Source: Luteibaculum sp964627445
GTDB lineage: Bacteria; Bacteroidota; Bacteroidia; Flavobacteriales_D; Luteibaculaceae
Direction of reading: 5' to 3'
Assembly: GCA_964627445.1 (NCBI GenBank)
Contig: CAZVJF010000007.1
Span: 124,001-188,000, forward strand
Length of the DNA: 64,000 nt
Every line of letters begins with the position of its first letter. Positions within the stretch are counted from its first letter, which is position 1. Position numbers and translations under genes: made by a program. The notes under the pieces were generated by a model, which saw only the letters and a program-made list of their open reading frames with translations, was not told the DNA's origin and made no database searches. Positions 55,010-63,764 of the stretch are shown here, piece after piece.

Positions 55010-56377
55010 ATGGCGCAATTGCCTACCGAATTCCTGCAACGCATCCAAAAACAATGGCCTAAAGAGCACTACGAGGCATTTTTAGCGGCTTTAGAGCAAC
55101 CGCTTACCTCCGTTCGATATCATGCTAAAAAAGTGGCTGTAGGCGCGTTAAACAACGCTGTACCGTGGTACCCCAAAGCACAGTATTTACCAACCCGTCC
55201 CTCCTTTACCTGGGATCCTGCTTTTCAGTCGGGTCACTACTACGTACAAGAGGCGGGTAGTATGCTATTAGCTCCTTTGTTTACGGCTTGGAAACAGGAA
55301 TACAGAAAAACAGAACTGCGTGTATTAGATGCCTGTGCTGCACCTGGAGGAAAAAGCACCCTGCTACTGGATTTGCTCTCGGAGCGTGACGATGTTTTGG
55401 TGAGCAACGAGCCCATTTCCAAACGCAATGCGGTATTGCGGCAAAACCTGGGGAAATGGGGTTATACCAATACCCTGGTTAGCCAGTGCGACTTTGAGCA
55501 GGATGGATTTTTCCCGGAAAACAGTTTCGACTGTATCGTGGTAGATGCGCCCTGCAGTGGCGAGGGCATGTTTCGGAAGGATGAAGGAGCTGTTGCTGCG
55601 TGGTCCGAGGATAACATCCGGCAATGTACCGTGCGGCAGGAAAACATCCTGGAACACCTTTTGCCTTTGCTAAAACCAGGCGGATTGTTGCTGTATTCCA
55701 CCTGCACCTACAATTACCAGGAAAATGAAGACCTTGTGCAGGAATGCTTAAGTGAAGCGTTCACCCCCTTCCATCTTGATTTTCCTGCAGAATGGAATGT
55801 ACTTCCGGGAAAGGACCAGTTAGGATACCGATGCATACCTGGAGTTACGGAAAGTGAGGGATTCTTTATTAGTGCCTGGATCAAAAAAGGCAATGCCTCA
55901 GAAAACACCACGACTCGTAGAAACAAAAAAGTAAAGCCCCTCCCCCGAGTACAACATGAGGACTTACCGACACAGCCCAACACAACATACCTGCAATATG
56001 GAGATAGCGTGTATGCCGTTTCAGAAGGTGCTAGCGCATTTCTTGGCGAAATACAGCAAAGCGTAACCGTGAAAAAGGCGGGCTTACAAGTGGCGCAAGT
56101 AAAAGGAAAAAAGCTCAATCCCACCACAGAATGGGCTACAGCAGTTACACTGCACAACCCCTACCCAGTTTATGCCATGACTACAAAAGAAACGCAAGCT
56201 TTTTTGCAAGGTCAGAGTTTTTCTTGCAGCGGTTTACGCGGTATACATCAAATGCAATGGAATGGGATTCCCCAGGGTTTTGCGAAAGCCGTGGGTGCTC
56301 GTTGGAACAACCTACGCGACAAGAAGGAACGCATTTTGAGCGCGCCTAGCGAAGAACTCAGCACGCTGTTGGCTTAG
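55010..56377 (+). CDS. RsmF/NSUN-type RNA m5C methyltransferase
   Basis: A 455-residue protein with a SAM site CAAPGGKST, DAPCSGEGMF with the first Cys, STCTYNYQENE with the catalytic Cys, and a C-terminal PUA-like extension of about 150 residues as in RsmF. It likely methylates cytosine in 16S rRNA. The start is ATG 55010. Its stop codon overlaps the convergent YeeE gene by four bases. Confidence 0.92.
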   Translation: MAQLPTEFLQRIQKQWPKEHYEAFLAALEQPLTSVRYHAKKVAVGALNNAVPWYPKAQYLPTRPSFTWDPAFQSGHYYVQEAGSMLLAPLFTAWKQEYRKTELRVLDACAAPGGKSTLLLDLLSERDDVLVSNEPISKRNAVLRQNLGKWGYTNTLVSQCDFEQDGFFPENSFDCIVVDAPCSGEGMFRKDEGAVAAWSEDNIRQCTVRQENILEHLLPLLKPGGLLLYSTCTYNYQENEDLVQECLSEAFTPFHLDFPAEWNVLPGKDQLGYRCIPGVTESEGFFISAWIKKGNASENTTTRRNKKVKPLPRVQHEDLPTQPNTTYLQYGDSVYAVSEGASAFLGEIQQSVTVKKAGLQVAQVKGKKLNPTTEWATAVTLHNPYPVYAMTTKETQAFLQGQSFSCSGLRGIHQMQWNGIPQGFAKAVGARWNNLRDKKERILSAPSEELSTLLA

Positions 56378-56787
56378 TGCGGCAAATACTTTTTAAGTGC
56401 TCCATAGGTAAACGTACCCACTAATGCAGCAGCAATAACCACCCAAAAGACAGAGTAACCAGCACCCGCTAACGTGTACAACGGTCCAGGACATGCACCC
56501 GTAAGCGCCCAGCCCAAGCCAAAAATGCTGCCTCCAATAAGGTTGGCTTTCCACATTAGCGGTTTTCCTGTAACCTCAATAGGTTTGCCATCAATAGATT
56601 TTAGCTTTTTCACTTTAATCCACTGGATTAGGATAACGCCCAAGCCCACTGCACTACCGATAATGCCGTACATGTGAAAGCTTTGAAAACGGAACATCTC
56701 TTGAATACGAAACCAGGATACCGCCTCCGATTTCACCATAACCACACCGAAAATAATTCCAGCCAATAAGAATTTTAAGAACTTCAT
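56374..56787 (-). CDS. YeeE/YedE half-protein (DUF6691-like)
   Basis: A 137-residue membrane protein with four helices and the conserved sulfur-handling Cys in TGACPGPLYTL. Full-length YeeE (TsuA) imports thiosulfate through a chain of such Cys residues; here the fold is split over two genes. It is the last gene of the sulfur operon, one base after the other half. Confidence 0.88.
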   Translation of the reverse strand: MKFLKFLLAGIIFGVVMVKSEAVSWFRIQEMFRFQSFHMYGIIGSAVGLGVILIQWIKVKKLKSIDGKPIEVTGKPLMWKANLIGGSIFGLGWALTGACPGPLYTLAGAGYSVFWVVIAAALVGTFTYGALKKYLPH

Positions 56788-56788
56788 A

Positions 56789-57346
56789 TTATCCGAGAAT
56801 TAAGGGTAACAGCAAGTAAGTGCTAATCAATCCTCCTATAAAAAAACCGATAACAGCAATTAAGGAGGATAGCTGCAGGTTGGATAACCCGCTTATGGCG
56901 TGCCCTGAGGTGCAACCATCTGCCCAACGAGTTCCAAAGCCTATGGCAAATCCACCCACAATAAGCATGATAAAACCGGGTGTAGTAGTAAGGAAGTTAA
57001 AATTAAATATCTCGCTGGGAGCTAGGGATTTATCAAATATTATTCCAAGTGATTTCAAATCATTTTGTGTAGCTTGTGAGATAGCAACTTCTTGCCCGCC
57101 ACCCAAGAAACGAACGGCAAGATAGCCTCCAATAACGGCACCCAGTACAAAGACCAAATTCCAGGCTTGCTTTTTCCAGGAGCCCTCAAAAAACTGGAAG
57201 CGTTTCCCAGCTCCTGCCATGGTACACATGGTTTTTAGTGTGGAGGACACACCAAAGCGTTCGCCAAACCACAACAACAAAAACATCAGTAAAGCAATAA
57301 GCGGCCCCGATACGTACCAGGGCCAAGGCTGCATAATAAATTCCAT
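56789..57346 (-). CDS. YeeE/YedE half-protein
   Basis: A 185-residue membrane protein with five likely helices and RWADGCTSGHAISG, the conserved Cys motif of this family. It is expected to pair with the next gene to form a thiosulfate or persulfide-sulfur transporter. It lies 8 bp after the dioxygenase-rhodanese gene. Confidence 0.9.
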   Translation of the reverse strand: MEFIMQPWPWYVSGPLIALLMFLLLWFGERFGVSSTLKTMCTMAGAGKRFQFFEGSWKKQAWNLVFVLGAVIGGYLAVRFLGGGQEVAISQATQNDLKSLGIIFDKSLAPSEIFNFNFLTTTPGFIMLIVGGFAIGFGTRWADGCTSGHAISGLSNLQLSSLIAVIGFFIGGLISTYLLLPLILG

Positions 57347-57354
57347 AAGGGCAC

Positions 57355-58749
57355 TTAAGAGTTACTCACCAAACTGCGCAACGGCACTTTAGTTTCTTTA
57401 ATAGCTTTAAACCCGCCTTCTAACTCTACGAGGTTGTGTATGCCTCTGGATTTAAGAATGGAAGTGGCAATCATAGAACGGTACCCTCCGGCACAATGTA
57501 CATAGGTTTCCCCTTCGCTATCAAAGGCTTCCAGGTGCTTATTGATTTCGGCTAAGCTTGCGTTGTAGGCGTTTTCTACGTGTGAGCCTTCAAACTCCGA
57601 AGGTTTGCGCACATCTACAATTTTAAAGCCGTTGGCGTGTGCTTTTTCAATTTCGGTAGCGGGTTTACGGTTTACTGTGGCTACTTCTTTACCAGCCGCT
57701 TTCCACGCTGCGATTCCTCCTTTAAGGAAGCCCATGGTGTTGTCAAAGCCCACACGAGCCAGACGGGTAACGGCTTCTTCCTCTCTGCCCTCATCCACAA
57801 TAAGGATGATTTTTTGCTTTACGTTAATGATTAACTCTCCAACCCAAGGGGCAAATCCACCGTCCAAGCCAATAAAAATACTGTTGGGAACGTGGCCTGC
57901 CGCAAAGTCGTTTGCACTGCGCACATCTAGCATGAGTGCACCATCGTTGGCCAATTGCTCAAAGGTTTTGGGGTCGAGTTCTGTAGTGCCCAATTGCATC
58001 ACATCGTCAATGTCTGAATACCCCTCTTTATTCATTTTCACATTGAGCGGGAAATAGCCCGGAGGTGGCAACAAGCCGTCTGTAACTTCGGTAATAAACT
58101 GCTCTTTAGACATGTCTCGCAAGGCGTAGTTTACTTGCTTTTGATTGCCCAGAGTGTCTACGGTTTCCTTCATCATGTTTTTGCCACAGGCAGAACCCGC
58201 ACCGTGTGCAGGATACACTGTAACGGTGTCGGGTAAGGGCATTATTTTGTTGCGGAGGCTGTCGTATAACATTCCCGCAAGGTCTTCCTGAGTAAGTTCA
58301 TTGCCTTTCTGAGCGAGGTCTGGGCGACCCACATCGCCCAAGAAAAGTGTATCCCCTGTAAAAATGGCTTCTTCCTTACCTTCTTCGTTGATCAACAGGT
58401 AGGTGGTGCTTTCTAAGGTATGTCCGGGTGTATGTAGCGCTTTAATACGCACCTTTCCGATGTGAAACTCCTCGCCATCGCGTGCAATGTGTGCCGGATA
58501 TTTGGGTGCAGCATTGGGGCCATACACAATGTGTGCTCCAGTTTTAGCTGACAAGCTAAGGTGACCACTAACAAAATCGGCATGAAAGTGCGTTTCGAAA
58601 ACATATTTTATTCGAGCGCCTCGCTCTTTTGCCATATCCAAGTAGGGCTGCACTTCTCGTAAGGGATCGATAATGGCGGCTTCTCCATCGCTTTCAATGT
58701 AGTACGCACCTTGTGACAGGCATCCTGTATAAATTTGTTTGACTTCCAT
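57355..58749 (-). CDS. Persulfide dioxygenase-rhodanese fusion (CstB-like)
   Basis: A 464-residue cytoplasmic protein. Residues 1-235 are an ETHE1-type metallo-beta-lactamase fold: THFHAD (53-58), HTPGH (106-110), TGDTLF with Asp133 and PAHG near 180. Residues ~255-355 are a rhodanese domain lacking the Cys (IVDEGREEE). Residues ~363-455 are an active rhodanese with Cys419 in HCAGGYRS. This dioxygenase/pseudo-rhodanese/rhodanese order is that of staphylococcal CstB, which turns persulfides into thiosulfate and sulfite. The start is ATG 58749, 5 bp after tauE; the longer frame would run into tauE. Confidence 0.93.
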   Translation of the reverse strand: MEVKQIYTGCLSQGAYYIESDGEAAIIDPLREVQPYLDMAKERGARIKYVFETHFHADFVSGHLSLSAKTGAHIVYGPNAAPKYPAHIARDGEEFHIGKVRIKALHTPGHTLESTTYLLINEEGKEEAIFTGDTLFLGDVGRPDLAQKGNELTQEDLAGMLYDSLRNKIMPLPDTVTVYPAHGAGSACGKNMMKETVDTLGNQKQVNYALRDMSKEQFITEVTDGLLPPPGYFPLNVKMNKEGYSDIDDVMQLGTTELDPKTFEQLANDGALMLDVRSANDFAAGHVPNSIFIGLDGGFAPWVGELIINVKQKIILIVDEGREEEAVTRLARVGFDNTMGFLKGGIAAWKAAGKEVATVNRKPATEIEKAHANGFKIVDVRKPSEFEGSHVENAYNASLAEINKHLEAFDSEGETYVHCAGGYRSMIATSILKSRGIHNLVELEGGFKAIKETKVPLRSLVSNS

Positions 58750-58754
58750 AATAC

Positions 58755-59546
58755 TTATAGTAATTCTTGAATGAGTATGTACACGGCCATGACCAAAACA
58801 AATAGGGCAAAGCCGCTTCTTAGTTTTCTTCCGGGTACAAATTTCGAAATATATCCTCCCAATAGAATTCCTGCCACTGCCAAAAATGTAAAAAGGCCCA
58901 AAAAAGTCCAATCGATAGGCTGTCCACTCTGCACATCGCCTATAAAGCCGATGAGTGATTTGGCGGATATAATGAGCAAGGAGGTGCCCACCGCCACTTT
59001 CATAGGTAAGCGCGCCAATAACACCAATGCAGGGATAATAAGAAAACCTCCTCCTGCACCTACAATACCGGTTAAAGTACCTACGAGCAGCCCTTCTAGC
59101 ATCACAAGCGGGTAAGCAATGGGCTTTTTAGTGGAAGGTGTGTTGGCTGTCTCCTTTGCCGGTCTTAGCATAGCAACTGCCGCAGCAATCATTATACCTG
59201 CGAAAAAGAGCATAATGGCCAGGTCTTTTGCAACACTAGCTCCAAAAACGGTTATGGGATCGGGAATGCTGGGCACCAGCCACAAACGGGTAAGGTAAAC
59301 CGCTACCACCGAAGGAACAGAAAAGATGAGTGCCACACGTACATTGACCAATCCTTTACGTAAGGCATTAAACGCCCCAATGCCGGCAGAAAGCCCCACA
59401 ATAAATAAAGAATAAGCAGTAGCTAAGACCGCATCTACCGCAAAAAGATATACCAACACCGGTACTGTTAAAATGCTTCCCCCTCCACCGATAAGCCCAA
59501 GAGCTACACCGATGAGTATGGCTGATGCATATCCTAAAATCTCCAT
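58755..59546 (-). CDS. TauE/SafE family sulfite exporter
   Basis: A 263-residue protein with about eight membrane helices and the TSUP repeats GLIGGGGSILTVPVLVYL and GIVGAGGGFLIIPALVLL. It probably exports sulfite or another sulfur anion made by the downstream dioxygenase. One base separates it from the regulator gene. Confidence 0.9.
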   Translation of the reverse strand: MEILGYASAILIGVALGLIGGGGSILTVPVLVYLFAVDAVLATAYSLFIVGLSAGIGAFNALRKGLVNVRVALIFSVPSVVAVYLTRLWLVPSIPDPITVFGASVAKDLAIMLFFAGIMIAAAVAMLRPAKETANTPSTKKPIAYPLVMLEGLLVGTLTGIVGAGGGFLIIPALVLLARLPMKVAVGTSLLIISAKSLIGFIGDVQSGQPIDWTFLGLFTFLAVAGILLGGYISKFVPGRKLRSGFALFVLVMAVYILIQELL

Positions 59547-59547
59547 A

Positions 59548-59862
59548 CTACATTAAGTCGGTATTTTCCAGGCAATCGAAGATCTTCAGCAGGTGGCGGT
59601 CTTTTAAAGAATAATGCACCTCTTTGCCTGATTTGTGGCAAACGAGCAGTCCGTTATCCTTCATTTTTATTAAATGATGAGACAACAACGACTGCTCGGT
59701 TTTTTGCCGCAACCGCGCCTGTATTTCTCTTACGCTGAGGGGTTCGTCTAATTCCAGCACTTCCAGAATGCCCAAGCGTACAGGATGGCCGATGGTCTTG
59801 AGCACATGGGCTACCCGTTCAAACACTTCGGGGTTCAGATTGCGCGGTGTTGTTTTTGACAT
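59548..59862 (-). CDS. ArsR-family transcriptional regulator
   Basis: A 104-residue winged-helix protein (LKTIGHPVRLGILEVL, LSHHLIKMKDNGLLVCHKSGKEVHYSL). It has only two Cys, Cys75 and Cys97. The persulfide sensors BigR and SqrR also use two Cys, but as I recall at about positions 42 and 108, so the sensing chemistry may differ. As first gene of the sulfur operon it should repress it until persulfide or sulfide appears. The start is ATG 59862; an earlier ATG at 59892 overlaps promoter and operator. Confidence 0.9.
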   Translation of the reverse strand: MSKTTPRNLNPEVFERVAHVLKTIGHPVRLGILEVLELDEPLSVREIQARLRQKTEQSLLSHHLIKMKDNGLLVCHKSGKEVHYSLKDRHLLKIFDCLENTDLM

Positions 59863-59869
59863 CTTCAGG

Positions 59870-59895
59870 CAAATATATGAACATAAGATCATGTT
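59870..59895 (-). promoter_or_regulatory. Promoter and probable ArsR operator of the sulfur operon
   Basis: On the minus strand TATATTTG (59877-59870) is a perfect -7 box 7 bases before the ATG. Just upstream, AACAT and ATGTT (59880-59895) form a 16-bp inverted repeat with a 6-base spacer, in the place where a repressor would block polymerase. Confidence 0.6.
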
Positions 59896-59915
59896 TAGAG
59901 ATGAGGTATTAGTAG

Positions 59916-59999
59916 AAAGCTAAAAGGGCCAAGCTAAAAGCCGAAAGCTAAAAGGGCCAAGCTGAAAGCCGAAAGCTGAAAGGGCCAAGCTGAAAGCCG
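59916..59999. repeat. 28-bp tandem repeat, three units
   Basis: Units at 59916-59943, 59944-59971 and 59972-59999, each AAAGCT(A/G)AAAGGGCCAAGC followed by T(A/G)AAAGCCG. Differences are A/G changes only. It is the reverse-complement relative of the AGCTTGGCGCTTTTAGC stretches in clusters A and B, and begins 20 bases from the sulfur-operon operator. Confidence 0.9.
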
Positions 60000-60109
60000 A
60001 AAGCAAGGCTCACGGTAATCCTGAGGAATCGAAGGATCTCATTGCAACAGGGCAAAGCTCGTAGCTCGTAGCTGAGAGTTCGGAGCTTAAAGCTTAATAG
60101 TGAGGTGTT

Positions 60110-60157
60110 TATCGAGCGTCTTAGGATACTGACCTATGCGTCAGTAGAGTCGAGATG
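60110..60157 (-). repeat. 48-bp core repeat, copy 3
   Basis: Opposite orientation to copies 1 and 2. Two differences from the others: T for C at the first base, and ATACTG for ATGCTG. Confidence 0.83.
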
Positions 60158-60295
60158 TAATTGGTTAGAGGAAGAGGATGAGTGGAAAAGCTGAAAGAAA
60201 AGTACACGGTCATCCTGAAGAACGAAGAATCTTTTTGCGACAGGGTAAAGCTCGTAGCTGAGAGTTCGGGGCTTGAAGCTTAGTAGCAAGGCGGC

Positions 60296-60343
60296 CATCG
60301 AGCGTCTTAGGATGCTGACCTATGCGTCAGTAGAGTCGAGATG
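60296..60343 (-). repeat. 48-bp core repeat, copy 4
   Basis: Exact reverse complement of copies 1 and 2. Confidence 0.85.
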
Positions 60344-60578
60344 TAAATGGTTAGAGGAAGAGGATGAGAGAGGTGAGAAGCCGAAAGCGCCAAGCCAAAA
60401 GCAAGGCTCACGGTCATCCTGAGGAATCGAAGGATCTAATTTTTTACAGGGATGAGAGAAGTGAACAGTTGAAAAGCTAAAAACGCCAAGCTGGATGGAG
60501 CGTTAAAGCTGAAGTATGAAGGTTTGAAAAGACCAAAAGTTAACACGCTGACACCATTAGATTTCTCACCTTTGCCGT

Positions 60579-61238
60579 ATGAAAAACAGCAGACCACTAC
60601 TCGCTGAAGTCTTGGGCACCTATGCATTGGTATTTTTTGGTACCGGAGCTATTGTAATCAACGACCTATACGGGGGTATGCTGGGACATTTTGGTATCGC
60701 AGCGGCATTCGGCATGGTGGTTATTGCCATGATATATGCCTTTGGAGAAGTGTCGGGAGCGCATATCAATCCAGCTGTCACCATGGCCTTTTGGGTGGCT
60801 GGGCGCTTTCCTGGGAAACGCATCCCCTCCTACCTGATGGCTCAAGTTTTGGGTGGAGTAGCAGCTTCGGCAACCTTGTTGTTGCTCTTTCCAGATCACG
60901 ATGGCTTGGGTGCAACCCTACCCAGCGGCAGCATTTGGCAAAGTTGGATTTTGGAATTTATTCTCAGCTACTTTCTCATGCAGGTAATCATCAATGTAGC
61001 TACAGGATCTAAAGAAACCGGTATTATGGCTGGATTGGCTATTGGTGTTACCGTTTGGCTAGAAGCGTTGGTAGGTGGCCCTGTTTGTGGCGCAAGTATG
61101 AATCCTGTACGATCACTGGCTCCTGCTCTGGTATCTGGAAACTTTTCCTATATATGGATTTACCTCTCTGCACCCATAGCCGGCATGGTGCTTGCCGGAC
61201 GCACTTGTAAGTTTTTTAAACCCGATGGGTGTTGTTGA
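60579..61238 (+). CDS. Aquaporin/MIP family channel with altered second NPA
   Basis: A 219-residue protein with six membrane helices. The first pore motif is standard (SGAHINPAVT); the second reads GASMNPVRS, with Val in place of Ala. The C-terminus ends in CKFFKPDGCC, three Cys in ten residues. MIP channels pass water, glycerol or small neutral molecules such as arsenite. A CACCTTTG box (one change from consensus) ends 4 bases before the ATG. Repeat clusters lie on both sides. Confidence 0.9.
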   Translation: MKNSRPLLAEVLGTYALVFFGTGAIVINDLYGGMLGHFGIAAAFGMVVIAMIYAFGEVSGAHINPAVTMAFWVAGRFPGKRIPSYLMAQVLGGVAASATLLLLFPDHDGLGATLPSGSIWQSWILEFILSYFLMQVIINVATGSKETGIMAGLAIGVTVWLEALVGGPVCGASMNPVRSLAPALVSGNFSYIWIYLSAPIAGMVLAGRTCKFFKPDGCC

Positions 61239-61249
61239 TTGGGTAAATA

Positions 61250-61510
61250 AGCGGAAAGCGCTAAGCCAAAAGCTGGAAGCTGGAAGGCAGATAAGGGATG
61301 AGTGAAGGAAAAGTTGAAAAATTGATACGCTGAAAGCGCCAAGCTAAAAGCCGAAAGCAAAGCACGAGGTCATCCTGAGGAATCGAAGGATCTTATTGCG
61401 ACAGGGTAAACTCGTAGCTGAGAGTTCGGAGCTTGAAACTTAATAGCAGGGCGGCCATCGAGCGTCTTAGGATGCTGACCTATGCGTCAGTAGAGTCGAG
61501 ATGAGGTAAG
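61250..61510. repeat. Intergenic repeat cluster D
   Basis: Same orientation as cluster C. Bases 61397-61503 match 60236-60343 with only a few changes. A TCATCCTGAGGAATCGAAGG element lies near 61370. No gene is visible. Confidence 0.85.
61456..61503 (-). repeat. 48-bp core repeat, copy 5
   Basis: Identical to copy 4. With copies 3 and 4 it flanks the aquaporin gene in direct orientation. Confidence 0.85.
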
Positions 61511-61582
61511 AACACAAAATACCAACGAACGTCCTGAAACCGCGAACTACCCATGGTTCACTGAGAACCGCTAACCCAAAAA

Positions 61583-62881
61583 TCACTCCTCCTGCCCTGC
61601 CCGTTCCAATAACTTGGCATCCAGCTGCTTGGTAGCTTTGGCACCTAAAGCTTTAATTTTCTCCACTTTTCCAACCAAATTACCTCGACCCTCAGAAATC
61701 TTTTTCATGGCACTTTGGTAATCCGCTTGTACGCCATTGATCTTGTGCCCCAATTTGTTGAGGTCTTCCATAAAGCCCACAAACTTGTCGTATAGCAAGC
61801 CGCTTTCCTTGGCAATATCCAACACATTGCGCTTTTGATTGTCTTGCGTCCATATAAATGCGATGGTGCGCAAGGTCGCCATCAGAGTGGAGGTGCTTAC
61901 CAACACCACGTTTTTCTCCAACGCTTTCTCAAACAAAGCCGGGCTTTCTTTCAAGGCCAAATACAAGGCGGGTTCTATGGGCACAAAAAGCATCACATAA
62001 TCGGGCTGATTGATCTCTAAATTTTGGTACTGCTTAGCCGATAAGCCTTGGATATGGTTCACCAAGCTCTGCACATGTTCCTTTATAAAAACGGCCTTTT
62101 GAGCATCGTTCTCAGCATTAAAATAGCGTTCGTAAGCCGTTAAAGACACCTTAGCATCTAGAATAATGTGCTTGTCCTCGGGGAGTTTAATGATGTAATC
62201 GGGACGTACATTGCTTCCCTCTTCGTTTTTGTAGGTGTTTTGCGTTTCGTAGTGTAGACCTTTTTGCAAGCCAACATGCTCTAGAATGCGCTCGAGCTGC
62301 ACCTCACCCCAATCGCCCTGGGTTTTGCTATCGCCTTTGAGTGCGTTGGTGAGGCGCTCGGCATCCTCGCTCATCTTGCGGTTCATCTCCACAATTTTCT
62401 CCAACTCATTTTTTAAGGTGGCTTTTTCCTTAGCCTCGTTGTAGTACGCCTCTTTTACTTGTTTTTCAAAACCTTCAATTTTCTCGCGAAGTGGATTTAA
62501 GATGTGGCCCAGCTTTTCGTTGTTGATATCTACAAACTTCTGGCTCTTCTCATCCAAAATCTTGTTGGCCAACACCTGAAACTCGTTTTTGAAGCGCTCA
62601 TTCAGCTCGCTTAGCTCCGCTTTTTGCTCATTGAGTTTTTCTTGTTGGCTCTGTAGTTTGGTTTCTAAAATGGCTTTATCCTGGTTCAGCTGTACTAGCT
62701 GTTGTTGCTGTTGTTCTAATTTTTGCTGTGCTTCGCGGTTTCGTTCTTGCTCGTTGTTCAGAAGCGATTTTTCCACCCATAGTTGGGTATCTATGGAAGC
62801 GGAGACTTGTTTTTTCTTCCCGATAAAAAAACCGATAGCTGCTCCCAAAAGCACGCCTGCAATAAGAAATAGGAACTCCAT
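61583..62881 (-). CDS. rmuC: DNA recombination protein RmuC
   Basis: A 432-residue protein with an N-terminal membrane helix (FLFLIAGVLLGAAIGFFIG), a long Gln/Glu-rich coiled coil (about 35-180) and the RmuC nuclease-like core (GDWGEVQLERILEHVGL, RPDYIIKLPEDKHIILDAKVSL, YVMLFVPIEPAL). RmuC limits inversions at short repeats and is thought to act as a nuclease. The start is ATG 62881, directly before the membrane helix. Confidence 0.94.
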   Translation of the reverse strand: MEFLFLIAGVLLGAAIGFFIGKKKQVSASIDTQLWVEKSLLNNEQERNREAQQKLEQQQQQLVQLNQDKAILETKLQSQQEKLNEQKAELSELNERFKNEFQVLANKILDEKSQKFVDINNEKLGHILNPLREKIEGFEKQVKEAYYNEAKEKATLKNELEKIVEMNRKMSEDAERLTNALKGDSKTQGDWGEVQLERILEHVGLQKGLHYETQNTYKNEEGSNVRPDYIIKLPEDKHIILDAKVSLTAYERYFNAENDAQKAVFIKEHVQSLVNHIQGLSAKQYQNLEINQPDYVMLFVPIEPALYLALKESPALFEKALEKNVVLVSTSTLMATLRTIAFIWTQDNQKRNVLDIAKESGLLYDKFVGFMEDLNKLGHKINGVQADYQSAMKKISEGRGNLVGKVEKIKALGAKATKQLDAKLLERAGQEE

Positions 62882-62999
62882 AATCTTGTGATTTGCTACA
62901 AAGTAAAACAAGCAAACCGTAATCTATTGGAGGACCGGCAGGAAGTTATTCAGAAAATCTAACCAATCTCCACAAGGAAATACTAGACCAGGGAACTCG

Positions 63000-63764
63000 T
63001 TAAATCCTCCCTAAATCTTGGGTGTTTACCCAACCCATATTGCCATTTTCTAGCTTTATTTCCACCCAGGAATCTACCTCACTGCTAATTCCAACCTTGG
63101 CGCCTTCGTGCAATACAAAAGCAGTAGCGGCATCTCCTTTGGGTTCGGTTTTCACATCCACCTTTAAGGTTAGAATAACGGCCTCATCCGAAGATATCCG
63201 CACATCATTAGCCGCGTAGCTTAAGTAGGTGGTTACAGCAAACAACACCATAAAAACGAGCATGAGGGCAAATCCAGATTTTCTAATTTTTGCAACACTT
63301 CCAGTAATAAATAAATACAAACCTACCACAGCTAATAGCAGCAGAGAAAGCGCTACAATAGCAAACGTGCTGGCTCCAAAAGTGGTTAAGAACCGTTCCC
63401 ATTGGTTGTAAAAAGCAGCGGTTGGGCTTGCCTCTACCTCATCGATTACGCGAGCTTGCGCAATTTGTATATTGTACTGGGCTTTTTCGTAATCGGCATG
63501 GTACTTTAATGCTTTTTCGTAATGCAATACGGCACGCCCTATTTGATTGAGTTTGAAATAGGTATTCCCCAGATTAAAGTGCACTCGAGCATTTTCAGGC
63601 TCCAGATCTAAAGACTGCAAATAGCTTTGTTCAGCATCCTCGTACTGGTTATTTTGGTACTGGGTATTGGCCTGCTGAAAATATTCTTGTGCATTACCTG
63701 GTTGTGCCGCCACAGGGCTAAACACCAGCGCACAAAGAATTATGCCGATAATTTTCCTAACCAT
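63000..63764 (-). CDS. batE: BatE-like TPR/SH3 membrane protein
   Basis: A 254-residue protein with a signal peptide, three TPR repeats (about 25-125), two membrane helices (about 140-165 and 172-190) and a C-terminal SH3-like domain ending VNTQDLGRI. This order is that of BatE in the Bacteroides aerotolerance (Bat) operon. It overlaps the end of batD by 25 bases, as expected for this operon. Confidence 0.85.
   Translation of the reverse strand: MVRKIIGIILCALVFSPVAAQPGNAQEYFQQANTQYQNNQYEDAEQSYLQSLDLEPENARVHFNLGNTYFKLNQIGRAVLHYEKALKYHADYEKAQYNIQIAQARVIDEVEASPTAAFYNQWERFLTTFGASTFAIVALSLLLLAVVGLYLFITGSVAKIRKSGFALMLVFMVLFAVTTYLSYAANDVRISSDEAVILTLKVDVKTEPKGDAATAFVLHEGAKVGISSEVDSWVEIKLENGNMGWVNTQDLGRI

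Larger units (their letters stand above)
60000..60540. repeat. Intergenic repeat cluster C
   Basis: Reverse orientation relative to clusters A and B. It holds two tandem copies of a ~190-bp module, each with a GGATCC-like element (TCATCCTGAGGAATCGAAGGATCT or a variant), AGCTCGTAGCTGAGAGTTCGG and a 48-bp core. No gene is visible between the sulfur operon and the aquaporin gene. Confidence 0.85.

Noticed and set aside
57355..58911. Longer dioxygenase-rhodanese frame starting at 58911
   Set aside because: It would overlap the last 157 bases of tauE and adds 54 residues foreign to the family.
59548..59862. Arsenic-responsive ArsR linked to arsS
   Set aside because: It lies more than 50 kb from arsS and leads a sulfur operon; the ELCVCDL-type arsenic site is absent.
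59916..59999. CRISPR-like 28-bp repeats
   Set aside because: The units are directly adjacent with no spacers.
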